Positions 1 through 8,079 of a stretch of DNA of 64,000 bases are shown piece after piece. Both the position numbers and the translations under genes were made by a program. The stretch lies in contig NZ_JAHKNI010000008.1 in the NCBI RefSeq assembly GCF_018860155.1, forward strand, positions 62,001-126,000. Direction: 5' to 3'. Numbering within the stretch: the first letter of the stretch is position 1; each line of letters starts with the position of its first letter. Under the pieces are notes generated by a model. The model was given only the letters and a program-made list of their open reading frames with translations, did not search any database and was not told the origin of the DNA. This stretch comes from Nocardia albiluteola (lineage in GTDB: Bacteria; Actinomycetota; Actinomycetes; Mycobacteriales; Mycobacteriaceae).

Positions 1-58
1 GCAGACCGTGCTGGAGGCGCTGGCCCTGCTGGAACGGTTGATTCAGCCCGACCAGTAA
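1..58 (+). CDS. 3' end of an unidentified gene
   Basis: An open frame enters from the left edge and stops at TAA 56-58, giving 18 residues ending LERLIQPDQ. The leucine-rich helical tail would fit the C-terminus of a TetR or MarR regulator, but that is a guess. It ends 12 bases before the MFS gene on the same strand, so the two are probably co-transcribed. Confidence 0.5.
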   Translation, partial: QTVLEALALLERLIQPDQ

Positions 59-70
59 AGGGGTGGGCCC

Positions 71-1486
71 TTGCCTCCCGTCATGGACCGTGTCGTCGCG
101 CCGCTGCGCCGTTTGCGCGGCGGCGAGGACGGATTCGATCGCCGACTGATCGCCCCGATGATCCTGGGGTCGATCCTGAACCCGGTCAACTCCTCGATCA
201 TCGCGGTATCCCTGATCCCGATCGGCCGCGCATTCGGCGCGCCGCCCGCTCAGACGGCCTGGCTGATCTCCGCGCTGTACCTCGCGACCGCCGTCGGCCA
301 GCCGGTCGTCGGCCGTCTGGTCGATCTCTACGGGCCGCGCAAACTATTCCTGATCGGCACCACGCTGACGGGCATGGCCGGACTGCTCGGCACCCTGTCG
401 CCGAACCTGGGCGTACTGATCGCGGCCCGGGTGATCCTCGGATTCGGTACCTGCGCGGGCTATCCCGCCTCGATGTACCTGCTGCGCACCGAGTCCGAGC
501 GGACCGGACGCAACAGCCCGGCCGGCATTCTGACCGTGCTGGCCGTAGCGAATCAGACCATCGCGGTGATCGGCCCGTCGCTGGGCGGGCTGCTGATCGG
601 CCTCGGCGGGTGGCGTGCCACCTTCGCGGTGAACATCCCGCTGGCGATCGCGGCGTTCGTCACCGCGCGGCTGCGGTTCCCGGATGTGGTTGCCCCGCAG
701 CGAGGGTCGCGTTCGGGGATGCGGATCGACCTGCCCGGAATCGTAGCCTTCGCGGCGATGCTGGTCTCGATGCTGCTGTTCCTCATGACACCGCGGCTGT
801 CGAATCTGTATCTGCTCGCGATCGCCGCGGCGGCCGCGCTCGCGCTGGTGGTGCGGGAGTTGCGCACCGTGGAGCCGTTCATCGACCTGCGGGTGCTCGG
901 CGGTAATCCGGCGCTGGTGGCCACCTACCTGCGCACGGTGCTGGCGGCCACGGTGTCGTACTGCTTCCTCTACGGATTCACCCAGTGGCTCGAGGACGGC
1001 CGCGGCCTGAGCGCCTCGACCGCGGGCCTGGTGCTGCTGGCCACGTTCGTCACCGCGATCCTGGTGTCCACCACGACCGGTCGGCGGCCCCAGATCCGCG
1101 GCAAGCTGATCGTCGGTGCGGTGGTCCAGGTCGCGGGGTGCGCGCTGATGCTGACCCTGCACGCCCGCAGCGCGCTCTGGATGCTGATCGGGCTGGCGTT
1201 GGTCGTGGGCGTGCCGCAGGGCCTGCTGAGCCTGGCCAACCAGAACGCGGTCTACCACCAGGCGGATTCGGCTCGGATGGGTTCCTCGGCCGGGCTGCTG
1301 CGGACGTTCATGTATCTCGGCGCGCTGGCCGCATCCAGCGCCGACGGCATGGTCTTCGGGCACTCGGCCGATACCGCCGGACTACACCGCCTGGCCATGT
1401 TCACGCTGGTGGTCTCGGGTCTGCTGCTGGTGCTCACGGTGGCGGACCGATCGCTGCGGCGGGTGGGCGCGGCCGAGAAGGGCTGA
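71..1486 (+). CDS. MFS drug/solute exporter
   Basis: A 471-residue polytopic membrane protein of the major facilitator superfamily, expected to export small molecules across the cytoplasmic membrane by proton antiport. It has 12 to 14 hydrophobic segments. The loop after helix 2 carries a motif-A-like GRLVDLYGPRK, and helix 5 has a GPSLGGLL stretch typical of the drug-antiporter branch. The TTG at 71 is preferred because AAAGGGG lies about 8 bases upstream; the ATG at 83 is the alternative and would remove four residues. The preceding partial gene ends 12 bases upstream and may be its regulator. Substrate unknown. Confidence 0.88.
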   Translation: MPPVMDRVVAPLRRLRGGEDGFDRRLIAPMILGSILNPVNSSIIAVSLIPIGRAFGAPPAQTAWLISALYLATAVGQPVVGRLVDLYGPRKLFLIGTTLTGMAGLLGTLSPNLGVLIAARVILGFGTCAGYPASMYLLRTESERTGRNSPAGILTVLAVANQTIAVIGPSLGGLLIGLGGWRATFAVNIPLAIAAFVTARLRFPDVVAPQRGSRSGMRIDLPGIVAFAAMLVSMLLFLMTPRLSNLYLLAIAAAAALALVVRELRTVEPFIDLRVLGGNPALVATYLRTVLAATVSYCFLYGFTQWLEDGRGLSASTAGLVLLATFVTAILVSTTTGRRPQIRGKLIVGAVVQVAGCALMLTLHARSALWMLIGLALVVGVPQGLLSLANQNAVYHQADSARMGSSAGLLRTFMYLGALAASSADGMVFGHSADTAGLHRLAMFTLVVSGLLLVLTVADRSLRRVGAAEKG

Positions 1487-1617
1487 AAATGCCACGAGAT
1501 TAGCTGAATGCTCGCTAAGCTCGGTGTGTCTCGATGATCGAGACGGCTCCATGGGGCGGGTCGCGATTGCCCCCGCGGCCCGCTTCGCCATGTGTACGGA
1601 CATTCTGCGGGAGGAAA

Positions 1618-1821
1618 ATGCAGGCGCCGGCCGATCCGAGATCAGCTGCTGTGCGGCTACTTTGGCAGATTCGGGCGGCGGGGTACACCGTCGAGGAATT
1701 CATCGCGCTGCTGCGGGTCGATCCGTTCTTCGATACCGCGCCCCTCGCGCCGGTCCAGGACTTTTGGACCATTCCTCCGTCGCACAGCGAGTGTGCTGAT
1801 CAATTGCCGAAGCGCGGTTAG
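1618..1821 (+). CDS. small hypothetical protein
   Basis: A 67-residue reading frame starting at ATG 1618, with a strong GGAGG site four bases upstream. The middle is a plausible amphipathic helix (LLWQIRAAGYTVEEFIALL) followed by a proline-rich tail. No family was recognised. It ends 32 bases before the ARMT1-like gene on the same strand, so it may be the first gene of a two-gene unit. The ribosome site is the main support for translation. Confidence 0.5.
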   Translation: MQAPADPRSAAVRLLWQIRAAGYTVEEFIALLRVDPFFDTAPLAPVQDFWTIPPSHSECADQLPKRG

Positions 1822-1853
1822 GTGCCTGGACGTCGATGAGACAGGATCGATTC

Positions 1854-3032
1854 ATGACCGATGCGCCGCCGATCCTCGCCGGAATTCCGGGCACGTTCCC
1901 GCACAGCGTGTTCCACGAGCGCCATCCGCTGCTGATCGAGCAGGTGATCGCGGGGCGGCCCTACGCGCCCGCGCAGCGCGCGGCGCTGCACCGCCTGCTC
2001 GGCGAGAGCACCACGGGCGTGATCGAACACCTCGACACCGCCGCGCCGGACCTGTCGCACTGGCTGGCCTGGGGCCGGGAGATGTGGGGCCGCCCGTGGT
2101 CCGAGGCATCGTTCCTGTGGGCGGAGAGCTACTTCTACCGCCGCCTGCTCGAGGCCGTCGGCTACTTCGACGACGGGGTGTGGCGCGGCGTGGATCCGTT
2201 CGCGCCCAAGAAGTACGCGGAACTGCGCACACCGGAGACGGCCGCGGAGGTGTCCGCGCTGGCCCGGGTGTCGGGCGCCCCCGACCACGCGGCGCGTCAG
2301 GCGCTGCTGGCCGCGGCGCTGTGGGGCAATCGGGCCGATCTGGGTTTTCTGCTCACCGCGGCGCGGGACGGCGCGGAGGTCACCGAGCCGGCGCCATCGG
2401 AGCGGGGCGTGCTCGCCGACGACAGCGCGGCGCTGTGGGCGGCCCTGGAGGCGGCGAGCGACCCGGCGGTTGCGCTGATCGCCGACAACGCGGGCCGCGA
2501 ACTGCTGCCCGATCTGGTGCTCGCCGATCACCTCCTGGACACGGGCCTGGCCGCCCAGGTGGTGGTGTACCTCAAGCCGCAGCCCTACTACGTCTCCGAC
2601 GCCACCATGGGGGATCTACTGGCCGTGCTGCGGCTGCTTTGCGCGGCCGCCGACCCGCAGGCGCGGTTGATCGGCGAGCGGCTGTGGGCGGCGCTGAGCG
2701 ACGATCGGCTGGTGCCGCGCACCCACGAATTCTTCTGCGCCCCACTGACCTACCATGAGCTGCCCGGGGATCTTTTCGTCGAACTGTCCGGTGCGGAGAT
2801 GACGATCCTCAAGGGGGACCTGAACTACCGCCGCCTCGTCGGCGACCGCTACTGGCCGCCCACAACGCCTTTCGGTGAGCTGGTGGGTTACTTCCCGTCC
2901 CCGGTGACCGCGTTGCGCACACTGAAATGCGATGTTGCGGTCGGGTTAGCGGAGGGCAGGGCGGAAGAACTCGATGCGGCGGACCCCAATTGGCGTACCA
3001 GCGGCGACTACGCCGTGATCCACTGTGCGTGA
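1854..3032 (+). CDS. ARMT1/DUF89-like damage-control phosphatase family protein
   Basis: A 392-residue soluble protein of the ARMT1-like (DUF89) family. Members are metal-dependent phosphatases thought to hydrolyse damaged or overflow phosphometabolites. The C-terminal third carries the family landmarks: a VVVYLKPQPYYVSDA segment, then LKGDLNYRRLVGDRYWP, whose Asp and Asn are expected to bind metal and phosphate, then LRTLKCDVAVGL. ATG 1854 is preferred over ATG 1836 because AGGA lies about nine bases upstream. The gene is convergent with the LLM oxidoreductase. Substrate cannot be inferred. Confidence 0.8.
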   Translation: MTDAPPILAGIPGTFPHSVFHERHPLLIEQVIAGRPYAPAQRAALHRLLGESTTGVIEHLDTAAPDLSHWLAWGREMWGRPWSEASFLWAESYFYRRLLEAVGYFDDGVWRGVDPFAPKKYAELRTPETAAEVSALARVSGAPDHAARQALLAAALWGNRADLGFLLTAARDGAEVTEPAPSERGVLADDSAALWAALEAASDPAVALIADNAGRELLPDLVLADHLLDTGLAAQVVVYLKPQPYYVSDATMGDLLAVLRLLCAAADPQARLIGERLWAALSDDRLVPRTHEFFCAPLTYHELPGDLFVELSGAEMTILKGDLNYRRLVGDRYWPPTTPFGELVGYFPSPVTALRTLKCDVAVGLAEGRAEELDAADPNWRTSGDYAVIHCA

Positions 3033-3066
3033 TCCCGGACAACGCGGCCTCGTTCCGGTGTGTGGC

Positions 3067-4104
3067 TCAGCCGATTTCGCGGACCAGCTCGATACCGCGC
3101 CCGAGTGTCGCGAGCTTGTCGTCGAGGGTCTCCCCGGCGGGGTACATGCGCACGGTGTCCACGCCCGCATCACGCCAGACCCGAAGGCGTTCGCGCACCA
3201 TCGGTTCGGTGCCGATCAGAGTGGTGGCCAGCACCATCTCGTCGGTGACGAGGGCGGCGGCGCCCTCGCGATCCCCGGCCTGCCAGCGGTCCCGGATCTC
3301 GCCGGTGACCCCGGACCAACCCTGGCGGCCGTAGGCGGCGTTGTAGAAATTCGTTCCGGCGCTGCCCATCCCGCCGATACTGAACGCCAGTTCCATCGTT
3401 CGGCCCCGGATGTGCTCGCGCATCCGGTCCTCATCGTCGAAGAGCGCGATTTCGGCGCCCTGGCAGATGTCCAGATCGGCGCGGGTGCGCGCGGAGGCGG
3501 TCAGCCCGGCATCGAGATGGTCGAAGTAGGCGTGTGCCCCCTCGGGCACGAAACTGGTGCCCAGCCAGCCGTCCGCGATCTCGCCGGTCAGTTCCAGCAT
3601 GCGGGGGGAGAGGGTAGCGAGGTAGATCGGGATGTCCGGGTTGGCGGCCTTGGACAGCCGCATCGGGCGGGCCTCGCCGGGCAGCGGGATCTGGAATTGC
3701 TTGCCGGAGAACGAGATCTTCTCGCCCGCGAACACCTGGCGCACGATCTGCACGGTCTCGCGCATGCGGGTCAGCGGACGCTCGAAGCGCACTCCGTGCA
3801 GCCCCTCGATGACCTGTGGCCCCGAGGCGCCCAGGCCCAGCAGGAAGCGCCCCCCCGACAGGTCCGCGAGTGTGAGCGCGGCCTGCCCGATCGCCACCGG
3901 GGTGCGCGTGCCGAGCTGAATGATGCCCGATCCCAGCAGGATCCGTTCGGTTCGGGCGGCCAGATAACCCAGGACCGACGGGGCGTCCGAACCCCACGCC
4001 TCGGCGACCCAGCAGACGTCCAGGCCCATCGCCTCGGCCTCGACCACGAAATTCAGTGTGTCCCGGGCATTGTCGGAGACCTCGACGGTCGTCGCGGTCC
4101 TCAT
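3067..4104 (-). CDS. LLM-class F420-dependent oxidoreductase
   Basis: A 345-residue bacterial-luciferase-like protein. In actinobacteria this branch normally uses coenzyme F420 for hydride transfer. Landmarks are the N-terminal beta strands with VVEAEAMGLDVCWVAEAW, the LGSGIIQLGTRTP segment, the LADLSGGRFLLGLGASGP turn, and the ATLSPRMLELTGEIADGW region. The start at 4104 (MRTATTVEV) gives the usual family length; the frame stays open further upstream but without family similarity. It lies 44 bases downstream of the SRPBCC gene on the same strand. Together they suggest reduction or oxidation of a small hydrophobic substrate. Confidence 0.88.
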   Translation of the reverse strand: MRTATTVEVSDNARDTLNFVVEAEAMGLDVCWVAEAWGSDAPSVLGYLAARTERILLGSGIIQLGTRTPVAIGQAALTLADLSGGRFLLGLGASGPQVIEGLHGVRFERPLTRMRETVQIVRQVFAGEKISFSGKQFQIPLPGEARPMRLSKAANPDIPIYLATLSPRMLELTGEIADGWLGTSFVPEGAHAYFDHLDAGLTASARTRADLDICQGAEIALFDDEDRMREHIRGRTMELAFSIGGMGSAGTNFYNAAYGRQGWSGVTGEIRDRWQAGDREGAAALVTDEMVLATTLIGTEPMVRERLRVWRDAGVDTVRMYPAGETLDDKLATLGRGIELVREIG

Positions 4105-4148
4105 TCGGGGATGGTGAGCCGCGGAGCTTGCGGAGTCGGCGGGGTGGG

Positions 4149-4661
4149 TCAACACCGTGCCTCCGCGCGGGCCTTGATCGCGGCGAGCGTGCCGGTCATA
4201 GCGGTCTCGAACTCCCGCATCCGGACGAAAACGATCTTCTCCTCCTTGTCCGGCATCGCGTCGATTGCCCGCGAGAGGCCCGAGCGGGCCGGGCCCATGC
4301 GCACCCACTGCCGCAGCATGGTCCCGCTGTCGCGCGGGTCGAGGGTGAAACGCCATGTCGCGGTGGGATTCTCGGGATCGCTGACCGCCCAGGCGAAGGT
4401 GTGGAGGGGATCGCATTCGATCACATGGGAAGTCGTCGACCATTCGCCCAGCGACGGGTGGGCGCTGCTGCCGAGGAAGGTGTTGCCGATCGCGGGGCGG
4501 GTAGCCCCGCCCAGCCAGTGCGCGGACCGCAGCTCATCGCTGAACTCCGGCATGAGCGTGATGTCCGAGACGATCTCCCACACCCGCTGCGGTGGGGCGT
4601 CGATCCAGGTCTCGACCTCGACGGTCGGACCGTCGGCGTACTTCGCGCCGGTCCACTCCAT
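4149..4661 (-). CDS. SRPBCC (START/polyketide-cyclase-like) protein
   Basis: A 170-residue SRPBCC-fold protein, expected to bind a small hydrophobic ligand in the cytoplasm. The first strand and helix read VEVETWIDAPPQRVWEIVSD, typical of the family, followed by FSDELRSAHWLGG and a long C-terminal helix. ATG 4661 is chosen because GAGAGG ends eight bases upstream; a GTG at 4670 would overlap that site. It leads a two-gene minus-strand operon with the LLM oxidoreductase and lies 80 bases downstream of an HxlR regulator that may control it. Confidence 0.83.
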   Translation of the reverse strand: MEWTGAKYADGPTVEVETWIDAPPQRVWEIVSDITLMPEFSDELRSAHWLGGATRPAIGNTFLGSSAHPSLGEWSTTSHVIECDPLHTFAWAVSDPENPTATWRFTLDPRDSGTMLRQWVRMGPARSGLSRAIDAMPDKEEKIVFVRMREFETAMTGTLAAIKARAEARC

Positions 4662-4697
4662 GCTGATCACCTCTCTCGCGGCATGCGCTCCCGAGAT

Positions 4698-4714
4698 AGT
4701 CTCGTAATTAGACT
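4698..4714. promoter_or_regulatory. short inverted repeat upstream of the SRPBCC gene
   Basis: AGTCT and AGACT flank seven bases (CGTAATT) in an AT-rich patch between the HxlR gene and the SRPBCC start. The position suits an operator for the neighbouring HxlR regulator. The arms are only five bases, so chance is possible. Confidence 0.35.
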
Positions 4715-4740
4715 TAGCATGTCAACCCCTGTTTATACGC

Positions 4741-5244
4741 CTAGTCGGCGGCGAAACGCCGCGCGATATCCGGTCGCGTGGCCAGCTGCTGCGGATATCC
4801 CGGACCGATCCGCATCCGGGATTCCGTGGCCGGGAGTTCCTCCCCGCAGTGCTCGCACACCACCCGCGCCCGGGTGTCGTGCCCGCAGCGCGTGTGGTGG
4901 ACCACGACGGGCGGCCCGTCGTCGCTCGCCAGCCAACGGTCTCCCCACCGGGTCATGGCCAGCAGCACGCTCCAGAAATCCGCGCCCATCTCGGTGAGCA
5001 CGTATTCGTACCGCACCGGTTCGTTCTGGTACGCGCGCTTTTCCAGCAGCCCCTCGGCGACCAGGCGCCGCAGGCGCTCGGCGAGGGTGGTGCGCGGAAT
5101 GCCCAGCTGCTCCTGGAACTCGTCGAAGCGGCGGATGCCGTAGAAGCATTCGCGGAGCACCAGCGGCGTCCACCAGTCCCCGAGCAGATCCATGGTGCGC
5201 GCGACCGAACAGGGCCAGCGGGCGAAGGAGGTCCGTCTCATCAT
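4741..5244 (-). CDS. HxlR-family transcriptional regulator
   Basis: A 167-residue winged-helix regulator. The HxlR core is clear: ARTMDLLGDWWTPLVLRECF, then FDEFQEQLGIPRTTLAERLRRLV as the recognition region, then the wing with YEYVLTEMG. A C-terminal extension carries HTRCGHDTRARVVCEHCGEEL, a Cys/His cluster that may bind zinc. The start could be ATG 5244 or 5241. It sits immediately upstream of the SRPBCC/LLM operon on the same strand, which it probably regulates. Ligand unknown. Confidence 0.87.
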   Translation of the reverse strand: MMRRTSFARWPCSVARTMDLLGDWWTPLVLRECFYGIRRFDEFQEQLGIPRTTLAERLRRLVAEGLLEKRAYQNEPVRYEYVLTEMGADFWSVLLAMTRWGDRWLASDDGPPVVVHHTRCGHDTRARVVCEHCGEELPATESRMRIGPGYPQQLATRPDIARRFAAD

Positions 5245-5294
5245 TCGAGAATACCGGGTCCAGGAATGAAACTTCGCTGGTTGACGGCGTTGAT

Positions 5295-5597
5295 TCAGCG
5301 GTCCGGCAGCGACCGAGGCAGTCCGAACCAGGGCAGGGCGGTGTTGTCGAAACGGACCATGCCGCTGATCCGATCGCCGGTGAGGGTCAGGACGTAGAAG
5401 CCGGTGCCATGGCTGCCACCGCGCACTCCACGCAGATGTGCGCCGAATGCGGGCTGGCCGTTGGCGCGGGCCGGCACGAGGTCGAAGCGGCGACCCGCGC
5501 CGAACAGGGTGCCGCACAGGCGCGCAACGACGTCGCGGCCCTCGTATTCGAATGGCATCGGCGGCATGGAGACGAAGACGTCGTTGCCTATACCTTC
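5295..5597 (-). pseudogene. C-terminal remnant of an ECF sigma factor (SnoaL-like domain)
   Basis: The roughly 95 residues from about VFVSMPPMPF to PWFGLPRSLPDR match, from memory, the C-terminal SnoaL-like domain of SigG/SigX5-type ECF sigma factors, which reads like MPPMPFEYEGRDVV, GRRFDLVP, ANGQPAFGA, YVLTLTGD. No sigma region 2 or 4 exists upstream: the frame runs straight into the kinase gene that ends at 5633. An ATG at 5567 could still give a 90-residue free domain. I read this as a deletion remnant rather than a functional sigma factor. Confidence 0.7.
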
Positions 5598-5632
5598 GCG
5601 GATACACGAAATCGCCTGCGGGGTCCGCGGTA

Positions 5633-7429
5633 TCAGCGCAGCGGCACGGACCAGTACACGCGGGTGCCGGCCGATGGTGCGGTGCTTGCCCGCACCTCGA
5701 ATCGCCCACCCGATTGCTCGGCCCGGCGGCGCAGACCGTCCAGCCCGCCCGGCTCGGGCCCGCCGCCGTCGTCGGTGACGATCACCGTCAGATCGTCCGC
5801 CACGCCGATCTCGACGTCGATCCCCGTCGCCCCGGACTGCCGTGCGGCATTGCGGACCGCCTCGCGCACAACGGCTTCCACATGCTCGGCCAGCTCGCCG
5901 CCGACCACCGACAGCGGCCCGTTGACCCGCAGCGCGGTCCGGAGTTCGCCGTAGGCGCCCTCGCGCCGAATCGTCATCTCGAGGCGTTCGCGCAGCTGGG
6001 TGCTTTGCTGGTCGCCGCCGTGCAGTTCGAAGATGGAAGTGCGGATCTCCTGCACCACGTCCTGCAGACCGTTGGCAATGCCGGTGAGCAGGTCCCGCAC
6101 CTCGGTCGACTGGGTGCGCGGAATGGTCGCCTGCAGGCTGAGGCCGATAGCGAACAATTGCTGGATCACATGGTCGTGCAGATCGTGGGCGATGCGGTCG
6201 CGGTCGGTGAGGATGTCGACCACGCGCATGCGCTGCTGCGCCTGGGCCAGCCGCATCGCCAGCGCCACCTGATCGGTGAATGTCGTTGCCAGCTCCACGA
6301 TTTCGGCGGTGTAAGGCGCCGCACCGGCCTCGCGCAGCACCGCCAGCACGCCGAGGGTGGAACCGGAGGTGAGGAGCGGGACGATCAGCGCGGGACCGGC
6401 ATCGGGCAGCAGGTCGGCCAGATCGGCGGGGGCGGCGTCCAGGGCCGCGGCGGTGCGCCCGAGAAAGGCCGCGCCGATGGTCGTCCCCTCGGTGCTCAGC
6501 GGACTGTCCGGCCGCAATCCGGGGCCGGGCCCGGACCACTCGGAAACCACCAGTTCGGTGATGTCCTCGAGGGCGCTGTCCGGATCCGGTGCCACCGCGA
6601 GAAATGCGCGCAGGGAATGGGTGAGGGTGCGGGCGGTGTCGGTGAGATGCGCCAGCACTTCACCGCTGGGCGTGCCGGCCAGCAACTCGGTGGTGATGTC
6701 GCGGGTGGCGGCGATCCACGCCTGGCGGGTGCGCGCGGACTCGAACAGGCGGGCGTTGTCGATCGCGATGCCCGCCGCCGCGGCCAGCGCCTCGGCGATC
6801 ACCTTGTCGTCCTCGCCGAACGGGAGCTGATCGGATCTGTCCGCCAGATAGAGGATTCCGAAGGTCTCGTCGCGAATGCGTACCGGCACGGTGAGAAACG
6901 ATCGGCTCGGCGCGAATCGGGCGGGGCGTTCGTCGGGGCCGACGCGCCGCACCGGATCCGGGAAAACCCCTAGCGCGCCGAGTCGTTCGGGGGGCGTGCC
7001 GTTGTGCTCCCGGGCGACCCCATCGCTGTCCTGGCAGATGAACCGGTGCAATCGCCGGTCATGGCCGTAGACCGCGAGCGCGCCGTATTCGGCATCGACC
7101 AGGGCGGTGGATGCCCGTACGACGGTGCGGAGCGTGTCGTCCAGATCCAGGATCGAATTGATCGCGAGCATGGCCTCGACGAGCGCGTCGATCCGGTCGC
7201 GCATGTCGATGACCTGGTCGACGCGATCGCGGACCTCGGCGAGCAGTTCGCGCAACCGCAGCTGGGACAGCGTCTGGCGGACCGAGTACGAGCCGATGCT
7301 GGAGGGTTGCCCGGGTCGCGTCGTCACCTCGGACGGTGCGACTTCGGGGGGCTGTTCTGCCGGCTCGGGCAGTTCGGCCATCTGGGCAATCCTGACGATC
7401 GGCGGGACCACGCTGGCGCGTCGAATCAT
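5633..7429 (-). CDS. devS: DevS/DosT-like two-GAF sensor histidine kinase
   Basis: A 598-residue soluble kinase with the DosS/DosT layout: GAF1 about 95-230, GAF2 about 250-395, HisKA_3 dimerisation helix with DRDRIAHDLHDHVIQQLF (phospho-acceptor His418), and an HATPase domain about 505-598 with an N-box (EAVRNAARQ) and a D-D-G-G-G loop. It should phosphorylate the DevR encoded at 8067-8714. In DosS the haem ligand His149 lies in a YHPPM segment just before TFLGVPV (recalled). Here that place reads RFAPSRSFLTVPV (171-183) with no histidine, so gas sensing by haem is doubtful. GTG/ATG choices downstream of 7429, such as ATG 7381, remain possible. Confidence 0.88.
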   Translation of the reverse strand: MIRRASVVPPIVRIAQMAELPEPAEQPPEVAPSEVTTRPGQPSSIGSYSVRQTLSQLRLRELLAEVRDRVDQVIDMRDRIDALVEAMLAINSILDLDDTLRTVVRASTALVDAEYGALAVYGHDRRLHRFICQDSDGVAREHNGTPPERLGALGVFPDPVRRVGPDERPARFAPSRSFLTVPVRIRDETFGILYLADRSDQLPFGEDDKVIAEALAAAAGIAIDNARLFESARTRQAWIAATRDITTELLAGTPSGEVLAHLTDTARTLTHSLRAFLAVAPDPDSALEDITELVVSEWSGPGPGLRPDSPLSTEGTTIGAAFLGRTAAALDAAPADLADLLPDAGPALIVPLLTSGSTLGVLAVLREAGAAPYTAEIVELATTFTDQVALAMRLAQAQQRMRVVDILTDRDRIAHDLHDHVIQQLFAIGLSLQATIPRTQSTEVRDLLTGIANGLQDVVQEIRTSIFELHGGDQQSTQLRERLEMTIRREGAYGELRTALRVNGPLSVVGGELAEHVEAVVREAVRNAARQSGATGIDVEIGVADDLTVIVTDDGGGPEPGGLDGLRRRAEQSGGRFEVRASTAPSAGTRVYWSVPLR

Positions 7430-7486
7430 ACGCCCGGCGTGTCATTTTCGATCTTCATTGCACAGATGTCCGGCGTCCGAGCTGAA

Positions 7487-7502
7487 GGGGACCTTGTTCT
7501 CT
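7487..7502. promoter_or_regulatory. weak DevR-box-like half site
   Basis: GGGACCTT at 7488-7495 matches the left half of the DevR box (GGGACTWWAGTCCC). The right half (TTCTC) matches only three of five. It lies between the divergent kinase and PPOX genes, 85 bases upstream of the latter. The placement is right but the sequence is weak. Confidence 0.3.
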
Positions 7503-7587
7503 GTCGGCGCCGGCCCCGCCGATGATCGGATAGGGATCAAGGGGTTCCGGGCGTATCGGCGCCCGACAGATTGGAGGCGGTCGCGAC

Positions 7588-8079
7588 GTGGTGTGGATCG
7601 AGTGGAACTCCACCGGCGAGATCGCGGAATCGCTTGCCGGTTATCGCGGCGGCCCGGAGGGCAGCGTCGTGATCGACCTCGATCGCGCCGAGTCGATGCA
7701 GTTGATCGCCGACACGCCCTACGGGCGGGTGGTGTTCACCCGCGACGCGCTCCCCGCCATCCGGCCGGTGTTCCATCTGGTCGAGGAGGGCCAGATCATC
7801 GTGCGCACCCGTATCACCTCCCGGCTCACCGGCACGGTGCGGCCGGAGACCACCGTGGTGGTCGCCTACGAGGCCGACCAGATCGACCCCGCGACGCACA
7901 CCGGCTGGGCCGTCGTGGTGACGGGCCTGGCGCATCCGATCACCGACCCGGCCCGGGTCGCCCGGTACGAAAAGATCCTGCGGCCGTGGATGGACCGGAA
8001 TATGGATTCGGTGATCGCGATCGAGCCGACCATGGTCAACGGCATCCGGCTGCTCGGGCCGTGCGGTCAGGACAAATGA
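7588..8079 (+). CDS. pyridoxamine 5'-phosphate oxidase family (split beta-barrel) protein
   Basis: A 163-residue split beta-barrel protein of the PPOX/FMN-binding superfamily, a family common in actinobacterial dormancy regulons; members bind FMN or F420. The core reads YGRVVFTRDALPAIRPVFHLVEEG, then IVRTRITSRLTG, then VVVAYEADQID and GWAVVVTG. GTG 7588 has GGAGG ten bases upstream. It is divergent from the kinase and its 3' end overlaps the convergent devR by 13 bases. It therefore separates devR from devS and may belong to their regulon. Confidence 0.83.
   Translation: MVWIEWNSTGEIAESLAGYRGGPEGSVVIDLDRAESMQLIADTPYGRVVFTRDALPAIRPVFHLVEEGQIIVRTRITSRLTGTVRPETTVVVAYEADQIDPATHTGWAVVVTGLAHPITDPARVARYEKILRPWMDRNMDSVIAIEPTMVNGIRLLGPCGQDK

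Noticed and set aside
344..1363. Long minus-strand frame opposite the first MFS gene
   Set aside because: Its Arg/Gln/His-rich composition is typical of antisense of a GC-rich gene, and the plus strand encodes a clear transporter.
1592..2758. Plus-strand frame overlapping the ARMT1-like gene
   Set aside because: Arg/Gly/Ala-rich shadow in another frame; the ARMT1-like frame has recognisable motifs.
5295..6539. A 414-codon minus-strand frame spanning the sigma remnant and part of devS
   Set aside because: Only its last 95 codons resemble a protein family; the rest is an out-of-frame reading of the kinase gene.
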